This document shows positions 53,029 through 61,795 of a stretch of DNA of 64,000 nucleotides, one piece after another (the first letter of the stretch is position 1; each line of letters opens with the position of its first letter). The stretch covers positions 62,001-126,000 of the forward strand of contig JAFTKW010000003.1 of the NCBI GenBank assembly GCA_017453065.1, read 5' to 3'. The position numbers and the translations under genes are program-made. Below the pieces are notes generated by a model. It worked only from the letters and a program-made list of their open reading frames with translations, ran no database searches and had not been told where the DNA came from. The DNA comes from Lachnospiraceae bacterium (lineage in GTDB: Bacteria; Bacillota; Clostridia; Lachnospirales; Lachnospiraceae).

Positions 53029-54904
53029 TTGATTCTGACCTTTCCTCAAAACATACTCCGCCACCAAAACGGTTGGCGCCACAGCCCTGACAGGACTGAT
53101 AACAGTTTGGAGATGTCTGTTCTCCCTGGGCCTTTAACCATTCTCTCTTAAAGAATTCTTTGGTCACACCACAATCTATGAAATCCCATGGGAATATCTC
53201 ATCTAAATCCCTTTCCCTAGTGGTATAAAAATTTACATCTAAGCCACATTCTTTAAAGGAATCCATCCATTTATCATTGTCGAAATACTCGCTCCATGCA
53301 TCGTAAATGCCACCTTTTTCATAAACCTTAAGGATAACATCACCAAGTCTACGGTCTCCTCTAGCTAAAGCGCCTTCAATAACAGAGGTATCTGCTTCAT
53401 GCCAATTGTATTTGATGACACGCTGATTTAATTGTTCCGTAATCGCCCTCTTGGTCTGGTAAGCCTTGTCCAAAAACTCTTCCTTGGTGCACTGTTTTGC
53501 CCACTGAAATGGCGTAAATGGCTTCGGAATAAAAAAGGATGTGCTACTTACAATCTGCACTTTACCATTCTTTCGCTCTTCCTTTGGCACAGTTTCATAA
53601 AAGACAGCAGCAATCTTATTGGAAAGTTCTGCAATACCTCTGATGTCTTCTTCTGTTTCTGTTGGTAATCCCAACATAAAATACAATTTCACCCTAGTCC
53701 AGCCACCTTTAAAGGCCATAGCTGCACCATTTAAAATGACTTCTTCAGTCAATCCTTTGTTTATAACATTTCTTAACCTTTGGCTACCAGCTTCTGGTGC
53801 AAATGTAAGACTAGATTTCTTGATATCCTGCACTTTGCTCATCACGTCTAAGGAAAAGGCATCGATACGAAGGGATGGCAAAGAAATATTGATATGTTTT
53901 TCATTGCATTTATCAATCAAAAAGTCTACTAATTCAGGTAATTTACTATAGTCACTGGAACTTAAGGAGCTTAAAGAAATTTCTTCGTGACCTGTGTTCT
54001 TCAGCATTTCCATAGCATATTGCTTCATCAACTCTACATCGCGCTCTCTAACTGGGCGATAAAGCTGACCAGCCTGACAAAATCTGCAGCCTCTGGTACA
54101 ACCACGCTGAATTTCAAGCACTACTCTGTCCTGAGTAACTTTGATATATGGAACTACAGGTTTCATAGGGTAATAGGTATTGGAGATGTCCATTTGAATT
54201 TCCTTCAATATAGATACCGGAATACCTTTTTCCTTTGGCATAAAACTTTTGATGGTTCCATCTTCTTTATAAGTCACTTCATACATAGCTGGAACATAAA
54301 GGCCCGGTATACGCGCTGCTTTACGAAGAAATTCAGTCCTGCTCTCTCCAGCCGCTTTACTAGCCTTGTATGCATCCAAAAGTTCTCTATAACGAGTTTC
54401 GCCCTCACCAATATAAAAAATATCAAAGAAATCAGCCAATGGTTCTGGGTTGTAGGTGCAAGGTCCACCGCCAATAACGATAGGATCCTCTTCTGTTCTA
54501 TCCACTGTTTTGAGCGGAATGCCTGCCAAATCAAGAACCTGTAAAATATTGGTATAGCACATCTCGTACTGAATCGTAATTCCAAGGAAATCGAAGTTTT
54601 TTATTGGATCTTGAGATTCCAAGGCAAAAAGCGGAATTTGTTGTTCTCTCATCACCTTATCCAAATCAACCCACGGACTATACACGCGTTCACACCAAAC
54701 ATCATCCCAAGAATTCAGCATATCATAAATAATCTGAATGCCTAAATGAGACATTCCGATCTCATATACATCTGGAAAACACATAGCAAATCGAACATCA
54801 ATTTTGCTTAAATCTTTTACTACAGAATTCACTTCATGACCAATATATCTGGCCGGTTTTTCTATTTCCATCAAAATATCATCTGATAAAGCTAGCTTAC
54901 TCAT
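53018..54904 (-). CDS. B12-binding-like radical SAM protein (TIGR03960 family)
   Basis: 628 residues. N-terminal cobalamin-binding-like region ('CFPDVYEIGMSHLGIQIIYD', about 42-61), radical SAM cluster C269, C273, C276 in 'RGCTRGCRFCQAG', 'LPSLRIDAFSLDVM' and 'LTFAPEAGSQRLRNVINKGL'. The tail has additional cysteines ('CYQSCQGCGANRFGGGVC') near 600, which could bind a further cluster or metal. Target unknown. It leads the unit with the promoter at 54981-55009 and about 100 bases of leader. Confidence 0.93.
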   Translation of the reverse strand: MSKLALSDDILMEIEKPARYIGHEVNSVVKDLSKIDVRFAMCFPDVYEIGMSHLGIQIIYDMLNSWDDVWCERVYSPWVDLDKVMREQQIPLFALESQDPIKNFDFLGITIQYEMCYTNILQVLDLAGIPLKTVDRTEEDPIVIGGGPCTYNPEPLADFFDIFYIGEGETRYRELLDAYKASKAAGESRTEFLRKAARIPGLYVPAMYEVTYKEDGTIKSFMPKEKGIPVSILKEIQMDISNTYYPMKPVVPYIKVTQDRVVLEIQRGCTRGCRFCQAGQLYRPVRERDVELMKQYAMEMLKNTGHEEISLSSLSSSDYSKLPELVDFLIDKCNEKHINISLPSLRIDAFSLDVMSKVQDIKKSSLTFAPEAGSQRLRNVINKGLTEEVILNGAAMAFKGGWTRVKLYFMLGLPTETEEDIRGIAELSNKIAAVFYETVPKEERKNGKVQIVSSTSFFIPKPFTPFQWAKQCTKEEFLDKAYQTKRAITEQLNQRVIKYNWHEADTSVIEGALARGDRRLGDVILKVYEKGGIYDAWSEYFDNDKWMDSFKECGLDVNFYTTRERDLDEIFPWDFIDCGVTKEFFKREWLKAQGEQTSPNCYQSCQGCGANRFGGGVCFEERSESNEG

Positions 54905-54980
54905 AAATACCTCATGAAACTCTTTCTAATATTATTGGGCGAATGAAAGAAAGTTTTTAACTCTCTTAACATCTCTCCTA

Positions 54981-55009
54981 AGTATACGAAATTTCAGTTC
55001 TAAAAGCAA
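54981..55009 (-). promoter_or_regulatory. Promoter of the radical SAM - RNase G unit
   Basis: Minus strand TTGCTT (plus 55004-55009), 17-base spacer, TATACT (plus 54981-54986). It gives an about 70-base leader to the gene starting at 54904. No strong structure is evident in the leader. Confidence 0.6.
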
Positions 55010-55031
55010 TTATAAAGACATTTATAAACAT

Positions 55032-55083
55032 AAAAAACGCGTGGAGTCTACATAATTTTTTTATGTAAACCAACGCGCTTTTT
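55032..55083 (-). terminator. Terminator of the his operon
   Basis: Long imperfect stem between GCGTGGAGTCTACATAA (55038-55054) and TTATGTAAACCAACGCGC (55061-55078). On the minus strand it is followed by a run of T (plus AAAAAA at 55032-55037), as expected for a transcript coming from hisIE; the plus strand also has TTTTT. Confidence 0.85.
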
Positions 55084-55120
55084 ATAGTAAAAATTCAATT
55101 ATTATATGCAATTAATCCAA

Positions 55121-56410
55121 TTAACGATTGGCAAGTTCTCGAATGACTTCTTCCCAGGAAACATCTTTTACTGCCATCAAAACCATCATATGATAAAGGA
55201 AATCACTCATCTCATATACTACTTCATTGCTGTTTGGATTTTTGGCTGCAATTACAATTTCGGTAGCCTCTTCTCCAAGCTTTTTTAGTATTTTATCGAT
55301 GCCTTTGTCAAACAGGTAATTAGTGTAAGAACCTTCTTTTGGGTTCATCTTGCGATCTAAAATCACATCATAAACATCCTGAAATACTTTAAGTGGATTT
55401 GTTTCTGATTCATTACTTTCTGGATTTACAACTTCATTAAAGAAGCAAGAATATGCTCCTGTATGGCATGCAGCACCAACCTGATGTACCTTTGCAAGCA
55501 AAGTATCCATATCACAGTCTGCAGATAATTCTTTTACATACTGATAATGTCCACTGGTGTCTCCCTTAAGCCACAAAGACTGTCTACTGCGACTAAAATA
55601 AGTCATTTTTCCCGTTTTGATGGTGTTTACATAAGCTTCTTCGTTCATATATGCAACCATCAAAACCTCACCTGTTTGATAGTCCTGAACCACTACAGGA
55701 AGCATACCATCAGAGTTGAGTTTAAACTCAGACCATTCATATCTAGCTTCCAAAGAAGAAACCCTAATATTGTTCTCCTTACATAGCTGAATCAAATCTG
55801 GGAGGTGCGAAATATTCTGATTGATTGTATTTCCTGTAAGTCCAGCCACCTCAGAAATATTTAGAATCTCAAGTAATTTATTCAGTGCCAGTTGATGGAC
55901 TTGGATAATCTGAGGCATAGTGGTCAATTCTGCCACTTCGCGAATCATATGTACATTCATATCAAGAAGTAAAGAGGAATAGGTTTGCACCTCTTCCAGC
56001 ACATTTTTTAATGTTTCTACTTTGTCAAAAGCACATATGATTTTGTCTTTGCCAAATTTCAGTGATACTTCTTGTAAAATTTGAACATTAGAAGGAATCT
56101 CAATGTTTATGATTGCTTTCTTACAACCGGCATAAAGAATCTTTTTCACATCTTCCATGCGTCTTACGTTGCTAGAACCATATACATCCACTCCAACACT
56201 TTGGCAAATCTCTTTTAAAATATCCAGTGCCGCTTCTTGCTCCTGATCTGTCTGGGACATATCAAAAACAATAAGACCATCTACCTGCCCACTGCAATAA
56301 TTCGCCGCAAGTCGAACAGGATCTGTATCTACAATAGTCTGATCGCTTAATTCCAGAATTGCATGTTCATGATACAAATACAAACTGGCAATAAACTTCT
56401 TAATATTCAT
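55121..56410 (-). CDS. hisIE: HisF/HisA-like - HisI - HisE fusion protein
   Basis: 429 residues. HisI (phosphoribosyl-AMP cyclohydrolase) spans about 232-327 with '[18 protein letters not shown]', D298/D300 and the zinc cysteines C315 and C322; HisE (phosphoribosyl-ATP diphosphatase) spans about 340-429 with '[15 protein letters not shown]'. The first ~220 residues look like a decayed HisF/HisA barrel: '[20 protein letters not shown]' (30-49) and '[20 protein letters not shown]' (78-97). The N-terminal catalytic Asp of HisF/HisA is Tyr here ('IASLYLYHE'), whereas D129 in 'ICAFDKVE' may be kept. Steps 2 and 3 of histidine synthesis are thus secure, barrel function open. Confidence 0.93.
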   Translation of the reverse strand: MNIKKFIASLYLYHEHAILELSDQTIVDTDPVRLAANYCSGQVDGLIVFDMSQTDQEQEAALDILKEICQSVGVDVYGSSNVRRMEDVKKILYAGCKKAIINIEIPSNVQILQEVSLKFGKDKIICAFDKVETLKNVLEEVQTYSSLLLDMNVHMIREVAELTTMPQIIQVHQLALNKLLEILNISEVAGLTGNTINQNISHLPDLIQLCKENNIRVSSLEARYEWSEFKLNSDGMLPVVVQDYQTGEVLMVAYMNEEAYVNTIKTGKMTYFSRSRQSLWLKGDTSGHYQYVKELSADCDMDTLLAKVHQVGAACHTGAYSCFFNEVVNPESNESETNPLKVFQDVYDVILDRKMNPKEGSYTNYLFDKGIDKILKKLGEEATEIVIAAKNPNSNEVVYEMSDFLYHMMVLMAVKDVSWEEVIRELANR

Positions 56411-56420
56411 ACTCTACTCC

Positions 56421-57008
56421 TTAAAGGGTTCCTTTTGTACTAAGTACACCACTGATGCGAGGATCTACCATAGTTGCCTCATCCAAAGCCTTTGCAAAAG
56501 CCTTAAACAAACTTTCAATCATGTGGTGTGAATTGCTACCAGATAACATCTTCATGTGTAAATTCATGCCTGCGCTATAAGATACAGCGTAGAAAAACTC
56601 TCTGACTAATTCTGTATCCATATAACCAACTCTCTCGGTTGGAAACTCACATTCAAAAGAAAAATATGGTCTGCCACACAAATCAATAGAACAAAGAGCA
56701 AGAGCATCATCCATTGGTAAAATAAAATATCCATAACGTTTGATACCTGCTTTGTCTTTTAATGCCTCTTTGATTGCATTGCCTAGAACAATACCTGTAT
56801 CCTCTACTGTATGGTGACCATCCACCTGTAAATCGCCCTTTACTTTCAAATCTAGATCAAAAAAGCCATGTTTGGCAAAGCCTTCCAACATGTGATCAAA
56901 GAAACCGATCCCAGTATCTATTTGACTGTTTCCACTTCCATCTATATTCAGCTTCATGGATATAGATGTTTCTTTGGTGTTTCGATTGATTTCAGCATAT
57001 CTAGCCAT
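56421..57008 (-). CDS. hisB: Imidazoleglycerol-phosphate dehydratase
   Basis: 195 residues, monofunctional. Metal-binding motif 'DGHHTVEDTGIVLGNAI' near 63 and the second 'GSNSHHMIESLFKAFAKAL' near 157, with 'GIGFFDHMLEGFAKHG' near 34. It removes water from imidazoleglycerol phosphate. No phosphatase domain fused. Lies 21 bases after hisD and 10 before hisIE. Confidence 0.98.
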   Translation of the reverse strand: MARYAEINRNTKETSISMKLNIDGSGNSQIDTGIGFFDHMLEGFAKHGFFDLDLKVKGDLQVDGHHTVEDTGIVLGNAIKEALKDKAGIKRYGYFILPMDDALALCSIDLCGRPYFSFECEFPTERVGYMDTELVREFFYAVSYSAGMNLHMKMLSGSNSHHMIESLFKAFAKALDEATMVDPRISGVLSTKGTL

Positions 57009-57029
57009 ATAATTATCCTCTCATTATTA

Positions 57030-58319
57030 CTATTCAAATCTCACTTTAATAGAATTTGCATGCGCTGTCAAACCTTCACTCTCGGCAAAAAGTTCGATAT
57101 CTTTGTGTACCAATTCAAGCGCTTCTCTAGAATACGAAATAATACTGGATTTCTTAATAAAATCATCTACATTAAGTGGTGAGAAAAAACTAGCAGTCCC
57201 ATTGGTAGGCAAAATATGGTTTGGACCAGCAAAATAATCTCCCAATGGTTCTGATGAATATTCTCCAAGGAAAATTGCTCCTGCATTCTTAATCTTAGGC
57301 ATAATATCAAACGGATTTTGAGTCAAGATCTCTAAATGTTCTGATGCGATCTCATTGGCTGCCAAGATGGCCTCTTCCATATTAGAAGCAACCAGTATGT
57401 AACCATAATTGTCCAAAGACTTTTGCATGATTTCTTGTCTTGGCAGCTGGGAAACAAATACATCAACCTGCTCAGAAACTTGATTTGCAAGTTCTTTGGA
57501 TGTGGTAATCAATATTGCAGAAGCAAGCTCATCATGTTCTGCCTGAGACAACAAATCAGCCGCTATATATCTAGGATTTGCCTTTTCATCTGCCAAAACT
57601 AATATTTCACTAGGACCAGCAATGGAATCAATACTTACATGTCCATAAACTGCTTTTTTCGCTAGCGCTACAAAAATGTTGCCAGGCCCCGTAATTTTGT
57701 CTACCTTAGGAATGGATTCTGTACCAAAAGCCATGGCAGCAATGGCCTGTGCTCCACCTACTTTGTATATCTGATTTACTCCTGCGATGTCTGCAGCAAC
57801 TAAAGTGCCTGGATTAACTTTTCCCTCTGCATTACATGGAGTACACATGATAATCTGTTCCACGCCAGCTACCTTTGCTGGAATTACATTCATAAGTACG
57901 CTGGAAGGATAGGCTGCTTTTCCACCTGGCACATATACTCCCACTTTTTCGATAGCAGTAATTTTCATTCCAAGAATGGTGCCATCTGGTCTAGCATCAA
58001 ACCAACTATTGCGCAATTGTTTCTGATGATAGGAAGTAATATTTGCTGCAGATTTTTTGATTACTTCAATTAACTTTTCATCTAAGAGATTATACGCTTC
58101 TTCAATCTCTTCTTTCGTCACCTTTATATTCTCTAAAGTCAACTGAAACTTATCAAATTTAAGTGTATAATCAAAAACTGCCTGATTCCTTCTTTGTTTT
58201 ACGTCTTCAATAATATCTGCTACAACAGATTCGTATTCACCATAATTATTAGGGCTTCTCTGAATCAAATCATCTAAAACACCCTGTTTTGTCTGTGCAT
58301 TTAATTCAATAATCTTCAT
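57030..58319 (-). CDS. hisD: Histidinol dehydrogenase
   Basis: 429 residues from ATG 58319 (GAGGAGAG upstream lies inside an alternative TTG-started frame at 58334). Motifs: 'EKVGVYVPGGKAAYPSSVLM' near 131, 'ITGPGNIFVALAKKAVYGHV' near 212, 'GPSEILVLADEKANP' near 239, 'QAEHDELASAILIT' with the catalytic His near 265, and 'AGPNHILPTNGTA' near 370. It oxidises histidinol to histidine in two NAD-dependent steps. Confidence 0.98.
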   Translation of the reverse strand: MKIIELNAQTKQGVLDDLIQRSPNNYGEYESVVADIIEDVKQRRNQAVFDYTLKFDKFQLTLENIKVTKEEIEEAYNLLDEKLIEVIKKSAANITSYHQKQLRNSWFDARPDGTILGMKITAIEKVGVYVPGGKAAYPSSVLMNVIPAKVAGVEQIIMCTPCNAEGKVNPGTLVAADIAGVNQIYKVGGAQAIAAMAFGTESIPKVDKITGPGNIFVALAKKAVYGHVSIDSIAGPSEILVLADEKANPRYIAADLLSQAEHDELASAILITTSKELANQVSEQVDVFVSQLPRQEIMQKSLDNYGYILVASNMEEAILAANEIASEHLEILTQNPFDIMPKIKNAGAIFLGEYSSEPLGDYFAGPNHILPTNGTASFFSPLNVDDFIKKSSIISYSREALELVHKDIELFAESEGLTAHANSIKVRFE

Positions 58320-58350
58320 AATATCTCTCCTCAAAACAGCCTTAAATTTG

Positions 58351-58995
58351 TTAAAGTGCTGCTTTTAAATCTGCAATCAATTTCTTGATTCTGTCCGCCT
58401 GCATCTGCATGCTTACCTGATTGACAATCACTCTGGCAGACAATGGGCAAATCTCTTCCAACACATCTAATCCATTCTCGCGAAGTGTAGAGCCCGTCTC
58501 AACAATATCCACAATCACATCTGAAAGTTCGACCAATGGCCCTAATTCGACAGAACCATTTAATTTAATGATATCTACCGTTTGATGCTTTTTGTTGTAA
58601 AAATAATCTTTGGCAATCAATGGATACTTTGTTGCCACGCGAATTCGTTCATGATGCTGTAAAAGTTCCTTCGCATGGGCAGGTCCACAGACACACATTC
58701 TACATTTGCCAAAGCCCAAATCCAAAACCTCATAAACTCTTCTGTCTTCTTCCAATATGGTGTCTTTGCCTACCACACCTATATCAGCAGCACCATACTC
58801 TACATAGGTTGGGACATCTGGACCTTTGGCCAAAAAGAATTTCAATTTTAATTCTTCATTTACAAAAATCAACTTGCGAGAGTCTTTATCCTTCATTTCC
58901 TCGCAGGTTATGCCTATTTTTTCAAATAGTTCCAGGGTTTGTTTTGCCAATCTACCCTTGCCAAGTGCAAAGGTCAAATATCTATCTCCACTCAT
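58351..58995 (-). CDS. hisG: ATP phosphoribosyltransferase, short form
   Basis: 214 residues; the short (HisG-S) form without the C-terminal regulatory domain, which requires HisZ. '[20 protein letters not shown]' start, '[16 protein letters not shown]' near 68 and '[20 protein letters not shown]' near 157 (PRPP-binding ETGSTL). It catalyses the first step, ATP + PRPP to phosphoribosyl-ATP. hisZ lies 18 bases upstream. Confidence 0.98.
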   Translation of the reverse strand: MSGDRYLTFALGKGRLAKQTLELFEKIGITCEEMKDKDSRKLIFVNEELKLKFFLAKGPDVPTYVEYGAADIGVVGKDTILEEDRRVYEVLDLGFGKCRMCVCGPAHAKELLQHHERIRVATKYPLIAKDYFYNKKHQTVDIIKLNGSVELGPLVELSDVIVDIVETGSTLRENGLDVLEEICPLSARVIVNQVSMQMQADRIKKLIADLKAAL

Positions 58996-59013
58996 AATAA
59001 TACTCCAGTAACA

Positions 59014-60126
59014 TTAAGATTTCTTTTCCAGAGAAACACTAATCCCTGCCTTGCGAAGCTCTCTTGCTTTAAGCAATGTGCTTTCAAAATCTTCCTCTGT
59101 ATAATACAAAATCTCAGGCTTTTCAGGCAATTTAATCTCAATCTTTTGTCTAGTAATCGCTTCCATAAGGTCATCCAACTGAATTACAAATCCGATAGCT
59201 GGCGCCTCTTTGCCAAAATAATTCAGCAAATGATCGTATCTGCCACCCTTCACAATTGCGTCGCCCACACCATAGGTATATACCTTGAAAATGACGCCTG
59301 TATAATAGTTGTATTTGCTAAGCATGCCCAAATCAAAAGAGACATACTGTTCATATCCATACATCTTCAGCACTTCATACAATGCTTCCAAGCGTTTGAT
59401 TGCATTTATGGATTTCTCATTGTTGGCGCTATTTACTGCCTCTTCCAAAAAATCAATTCCGCCAAACATGTCTGCTGTTTTTAATAGAGCTTTTGCATGT
59501 TCACAGGATACATTTCTGCTTTGCAACAAATCTTCTGCTGCAAATAAGTTTTTAACAGATATTAATTCCCTAAGTTCTCTCTCCGTATCCTCATCCAAAC
59601 CAGCGTCTTGGCAAATACCTCTAAAATACTCCACCTGTCCTACACTTACCTGGAAATTTACAAGTCCACACTGAAGCAAGCTTTCAATTACAAGACTTAT
59701 CATTTCTGCATCTGCATAGACACTATCATCTCCAATTAACTCTGCGCCAACCTCTGTAGTTTCTTTTAATTTACCTTGCAAATTTGAAGTATTTGTGAAG
59801 GTGTTTCCAATATAAGAAAAACGAAGTGGGGCTTTTGACTCCATAAAATACTTGGCAGCGCATCTGGCAATTGCTGGTGTAAAGTCTGGCCTGAGAACTA
59901 AAGTCTCCCCTTCTTTGTCAAAAAACTTATACAAATCCTTGGACGCTGTAGTTCCAGTCTCCTTGGAAAAAACATCGAAATATTCAAAGGTAGGGGTCTG
60001 TATCTCCATAAAGCCATAACTTGCTAGTTTTAAGTGGAGTAAATCCTCTACCACCAATTTCTTCTTATATTCTGTTCCATAGATGTCTCTGACACCTTCC
60101 GGTGTATGTAACAATTTCTGATTCAT
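59014..60126 (-). CDS. hisZ: ATP phosphoribosyltransferase regulatory subunit
   Basis: 370 residues, a paralogue of histidyl-tRNA synthetase lacking the anticodon-binding domain. 'LHTPEGVRDIYGTEYKKKLV' start, 'TLVLRPDFTPAIARCAA' near 74 (motif 2 region) and 'YYTGVIFKVYTYGVGDAIVK' with 'GGRYDHLLNYFGKEAPAIGF' near 280. With short HisG it forms the active, histidine-inhibited octamer. First gene of the his unit. Confidence 0.97.
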   Translation of the reverse strand: MNQKLLHTPEGVRDIYGTEYKKKLVVEDLLHLKLASYGFMEIQTPTFEYFDVFSKETGTTASKDLYKFFDKEGETLVLRPDFTPAIARCAAKYFMESKAPLRFSYIGNTFTNTSNLQGKLKETTEVGAELIGDDSVYADAEMISLVIESLLQCGLVNFQVSVGQVEYFRGICQDAGLDEDTERELRELISVKNLFAAEDLLQSRNVSCEHAKALLKTADMFGGIDFLEEAVNSANNEKSINAIKRLEALYEVLKMYGYEQYVSFDLGMLSKYNYYTGVIFKVYTYGVGDAIVKGGRYDHLLNYFGKEAPAIGFVIQLDDLMEAITRQKIEIKLPEKPEILYYTEEDFESTLLKARELRKAGISVSLEKKS

Positions 60127-60155
60127 AATTTATCGCTCCACTTTATTACTGCACA

Positions 60156-60173
60156 GTGCTAATTAGGTAGCAC
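60156..60173. promoter_or_regulatory. Perfect inverted repeat in the his leader, candidate operator
   Basis: GTGCTA (60156-60161), six bases, TAGCAC (60168-60173). It lies 8-25 bases after the predicted start of the his transcript, between promoter and hisZ. As DNA it could bind a repressor dimer; as RNA only a small 6-bp hairpin. No T-box or His-rich leader peptide is visible. Confidence 0.5.
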
Positions 60174-60187
60174 ATTAAACTAAATGT

Positions 60188-60216
60188 AGTATAGTAAATA
60201 AAAGTCTCTTTGTCAA
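60188..60216 (-). promoter_or_regulatory. his operon promoter
   Basis: Minus strand TTGACA (plus 60211-60216), 17-base spacer, TATACT (plus 60188-60193). Close to consensus; start near 60181 and an about 55-base leader to hisZ. Confidence 0.85.
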
Positions 60217-60232
60217 CATGAAAATAAATCAA

Positions 60233-60766
60233 TTATTCTCTCTCATTTAAATCTTTTTGAAGCAAATCCAAATATGGAATCATCAAGCCATTTTTCCTCG
60301 GAATCACATAATCCATAGAAAGTTCATCAAATCGAAAACTTTTTCTTCCACCCTGCTTTGCCCTATCCCAGAAAACAAGCAAATCCTTGAAGGTTAAATA
60401 GTAAAAGAGATCTCTATGCGTATAGTAAATCAGAAAAAATGCAATTCCCTGTTGCTTTTCAAAATTACGCATGAATTCCACCTGGTGCTCATGAATATTT
60501 TGAAGTGAAAAAGTATCCACTGCACATTCCTTTGCATCAAAGCAAACTGGAATTCCTTGAACCGCACCTATATAGTCAACTGTACTCTTTTGATCAAAGT
60601 AAGCTAAGGTAATGTGTCTATTCTCTTTATCGATTTTGATTGGCGTAATTGGAGTTGGCACCTTTTGAATCAGTGCCAAGCCATTTTCCAAATATTTCTC
60701 GTTGGTTCGATTAATCAGATCTTCTAATGTGGATCCTCTTAACCCTCTTGAATTCCAAGTAGCCAT
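60233..60766 (-). CDS. recU: Holliday junction resolvase RecU
   Basis: 177 residues. 'NSRGLRGSTLEDLINRTNEK' start and the endonuclease core with 'STVDYIGAVQGIPVCFDAKE' (Asp...Asp-x-Glu type metal site) and 'HEHQVEFMRNFEKQQGIAFF' are the RecU signatures. It cuts four-way junctions in recombination and chromosome separation in Gram-positive bacteria. PBP1, its frequent neighbour in Bacillus, is not here. It lies just upstream of the his promoter with no obvious terminator. Confidence 0.95.
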   Translation of the reverse strand: MATWNSRGLRGSTLEDLINRTNEKYLENGLALIQKVPTPITPIKIDKENRHITLAYFDQKSTVDYIGAVQGIPVCFDAKECAVDTFSLQNIHEHQVEFMRNFEKQQGIAFFLIYYTHRDLFYYLTFKDLLVFWDRAKQGGRKSFRFDELSMDYVIPRKNGLMIPYLDLLQKDLNERE

Positions 60767-60787
60767 AGTAATTCCTCGTAATTTATA

Positions 60788-61783
60788 TCAATGAATTTTT
60801 TGAAATATTGTAGGCTCTTTTGCAACAAACACCTTCTCACTTAAAGATGTCAGTCCTTCTGTAATAATTGGAAATTCTAATCTATAAGCATGCAAAAGTT
60901 GCCATTTAAGTCCCACTGTTTTCTTATATTGTAGATTCACAGTGGTATCGCCATATTTATCGTCGCCTAAAATGGGATGGCCAATGGATGCCAAATGTGC
61001 TCTAATCTGATGAGTTTTACCAGTGATAAGTTCCACTTCCAACAAAGTATTCCCACCGATCATTTGAAGGGGCTTATAAGCAGTCTCAATGGCATCAGCA
61101 TCCTTCGGTATATTCGGTGCATCTTTCTGATAAACAGTAACTATATTGTTTCGCTCATTCTTAAAAAGATAGCCATCAATCAAGGCACTCTTTTTCATCT
61201 GTCCAATTACAATGGTGCGATAAAACTTACGAAGACTTCTCTGACGAATCATCTGCGCCAATTCCTGACTTCCTTTCAATGATTTACCACCAAGCACCAA
61301 TCCACTGGTATTTCGATCCAAGCGATTGCATATAGACGGTTTAAAGGTCTGAAGTTCCTGCTTGGATATAGCTTTTGTATGAAGCAAATATCCTATCATC
61401 CATTCATTTAAACTTACGTCCTCTGCTTTTGCTTTTTGAGATAAAATTCCAGCGGGTTTATTTAATATGATCACATCATCATCTTCATATACAACCTCAA
61501 TGCCTTTTAACAGTTGAAATGCCTTTTCATATTCTTTACAAAAATCTTCCTCTAAAAGACTTGTTCCCCTAAATTTTTGAAAGGTTTCCTCGGAAAAGAA
61601 GAAGGAAATCTGATCCCCTTCTTTTAACATTTCTTTCCCTTCAACCTTTTTTCCATTGAGCGTAATATTCTTTTTACGAAGCATCTTATAGAAGAAACTG
61701 GTGGTTGCTTCTGGCATAAATTTGTGTAGAAATTTATCCATTCTTTGTCCAGCTTCTTTGGTACTAATCACATGATTTTGCAT
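60788..61783 (-). CDS. RluA-family pseudouridine synthase (RluC-like)
   Basis: 331 residues. S4 domain at the N-terminus (about 13-60, 'RMDKFLHKFMPEATTSFFYK'), catalytic domain with 'DVIILNKPAGILSQKAKAED' near 103, the Asp in 'ICNRLDRNTSGLVLGGKSLK' near 150, and 'TGKTHQIRAHLASIGHPILG' near 254. A second member of the family in this window (other at 35869). The modified uridines cannot be predicted with certainty. Confidence 0.93.
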   Translation of the reverse strand: MQNHVISTKEAGQRMDKFLHKFMPEATTSFFYKMLRKKNITLNGKKVEGKEMLKEGDQISFFFSEETFQKFRGTSLLEEDFCKEYEKAFQLLKGIEVVYEDDDVIILNKPAGILSQKAKAEDVSLNEWMIGYLLHTKAISKQELQTFKPSICNRLDRNTSGLVLGGKSLKGSQELAQMIRQRSLRKFYRTIVIGQMKKSALIDGYLFKNERNNIVTVYQKDAPNIPKDADAIETAYKPLQMIGGNTLLEVELITGKTHQIRAHLASIGHPILGDDKYGDTTVNLQYKKTVGLKWQLLHAYRLEFPIITEGLTSLSEKVFVAKEPTIFQKIH

Positions 61784-61795
61784 ATCAATTACCTA

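Noticed and set aside
53987..54544. Open frame of 185 codons on the plus strand
   Set aside because: Antisense to the radical SAM gene; no motif and no ribosome binding site.
58939..59484. Open frame of 181 codons on the plus strand
   Set aside because: Antisense to hisG and hisZ; composition rich in Cys, His, Phe and Ile typical of a shadow frame.
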